Source: Bifidobacterium breve
GTDB lineage: Bacteria > Actinomycetota > Acidimicrobiia > Acidimicrobiales > Ilumatobacteraceae
Assembly: GCA_943325425.2 (NCBI GenBank)
Contig: CALPPJ020000094.1
Span: forward strand, 1 to 6,028
Direction of reading: 5' to 3'
DNA length: 6,028 nucleotides
The notes under the pieces are model-generated. The model was not told the origin of the DNA. It searched no databases and worked only from the letters and a program-made list of their open reading frames with translations. The translations under genes were made by a program, and so were the position numbers. Of the stretch, positions 5,800 to 6,028 are shown one piece after another (the first letter of the stretch is position 1; every line of letters starts with the position of its first letter).

Positions 5800-6028
5800 A
5801 TGATCCCCGCAGCATTTGATTACGTTCGCGCTAGTTCAGCAGCTGAAGCAATTTCACTCATTGGTCAACATGGCTCTGATGCCAAGTTCATCGCTGGTGG
5901 ACACAGTTTGCTCCCCATGATGAAGTTACGTCTTGCACAGCCCGCAGTTCTCGTCGACATTTCACGCATCAGCGATTTGTCATACATCAAAGATGCCGGT
6001 GACCACATTGCCATTGGTGCAATGACCC
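5800..6028 (+). CDS. coxM: FAD-binding medium subunit of a molybdenum hydroxylase (CoxM type), N-terminal fragment
   Basis: The first 76 codons are present; the gene runs off the right edge. The protein starts MIPAAFDYVRASSAAEAISL, the usual opening of CoxM-family FAD subunits. AGGHSLLPMMKLRLAQP follows, the first FAD-binding motif (AGGxS-LxPxMKxRL) that wraps the pyrophosphate. VLVDISRISDLSYI and IAIGAMT are also in the expected order. The second FAD motif (TxGG) lies beyond the edge. GAGGA at 5789-5793 overlaps the small-subunit TGA and sits 6 bases before the ATG, so the two genes are co-transcribed and probably translationally coupled. A large-subunit gene is expected downstream but cannot be seen. 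Confidence 0.93.
   Translation, partial: MIPAAFDYVRASSAAEAISLIGQHGSDAKFIAGGHSLLPMMKLRLAQPAVLVDISRISDLSYIKDAGDHIAIGAMT

Overview
The window looks like chromosomal DNA from an actinobacterium-like organism. By eye, G+C is a little over half in most stretches. Genes are tightly packed, GTG starts are common, and two operon-leading genes have a TANNNT hexamer just upstream of the start and no Shine-Dalgarno, as leaderless actinobacterial genes do. A DrrAB-type exporter and CO-dehydrogenase-like molybdenum hydroxylase genes fit the same guess. The phylum is inferred from style and gene content only; no rRNA or marker gene is present.

Layout. (1) Positions 1-236 are the last 77 codons of a molybdenum hydroxylase large subunit (CoxL/xanthine dehydrogenase type), closed by a strong intrinsic terminator at 261-299. 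(2) Positions 337-2992 form a compact three-gene plus-strand operon: a DrrA-type ABC ATPase and two ABC-2 membrane subunits, joined by two 4-base ATGA overlaps. (3) Positions 2999-4303, minus strand, encode a LarA (nickel-pincer lactate racemase) homologue that meets the exporter operon tail to tail with 6 bp between them. (4) Positions 4317-5225, plus strand, encode a BtuF-like cobalamin-binding-fold protein without a signal peptide, divergent from the LarA homologue with only 13 bp between the longest start choices. (5) Positions 5332-6028 begin a second molybdenum hydroxylase operon: a complete [2Fe-2S] small subunit (CoxS type), then the first 76 codons of the FAD subunit (CoxM type), cut by the window edge.

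How they work together. The small, medium and large subunits of this hydroxylase class form one enzyme that oxidises a substrate at a Mo-cytosine dinucleotide centre and passes electrons through two [2Fe-2S] clusters to FAD. The large-subunit end and the new small/medium start face the same way but are separated by unrelated genes and a terminator, so they most likely belong to two different operons. The exporter genes form one machine. The LarA homologue and the BtuF-like protein share a divergent intergenic region but no demonstrable pathway. The most notable observation is that the LarA homologue keeps the cofactor and catalytic residues of lactate racemase at nearly the spacing recalled for LarA, despite wide overall divergence. 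I found no CRISPR array, insertion sequence, tRNA or clearly new multi-gene system. No gap exceeds about 110 bases.
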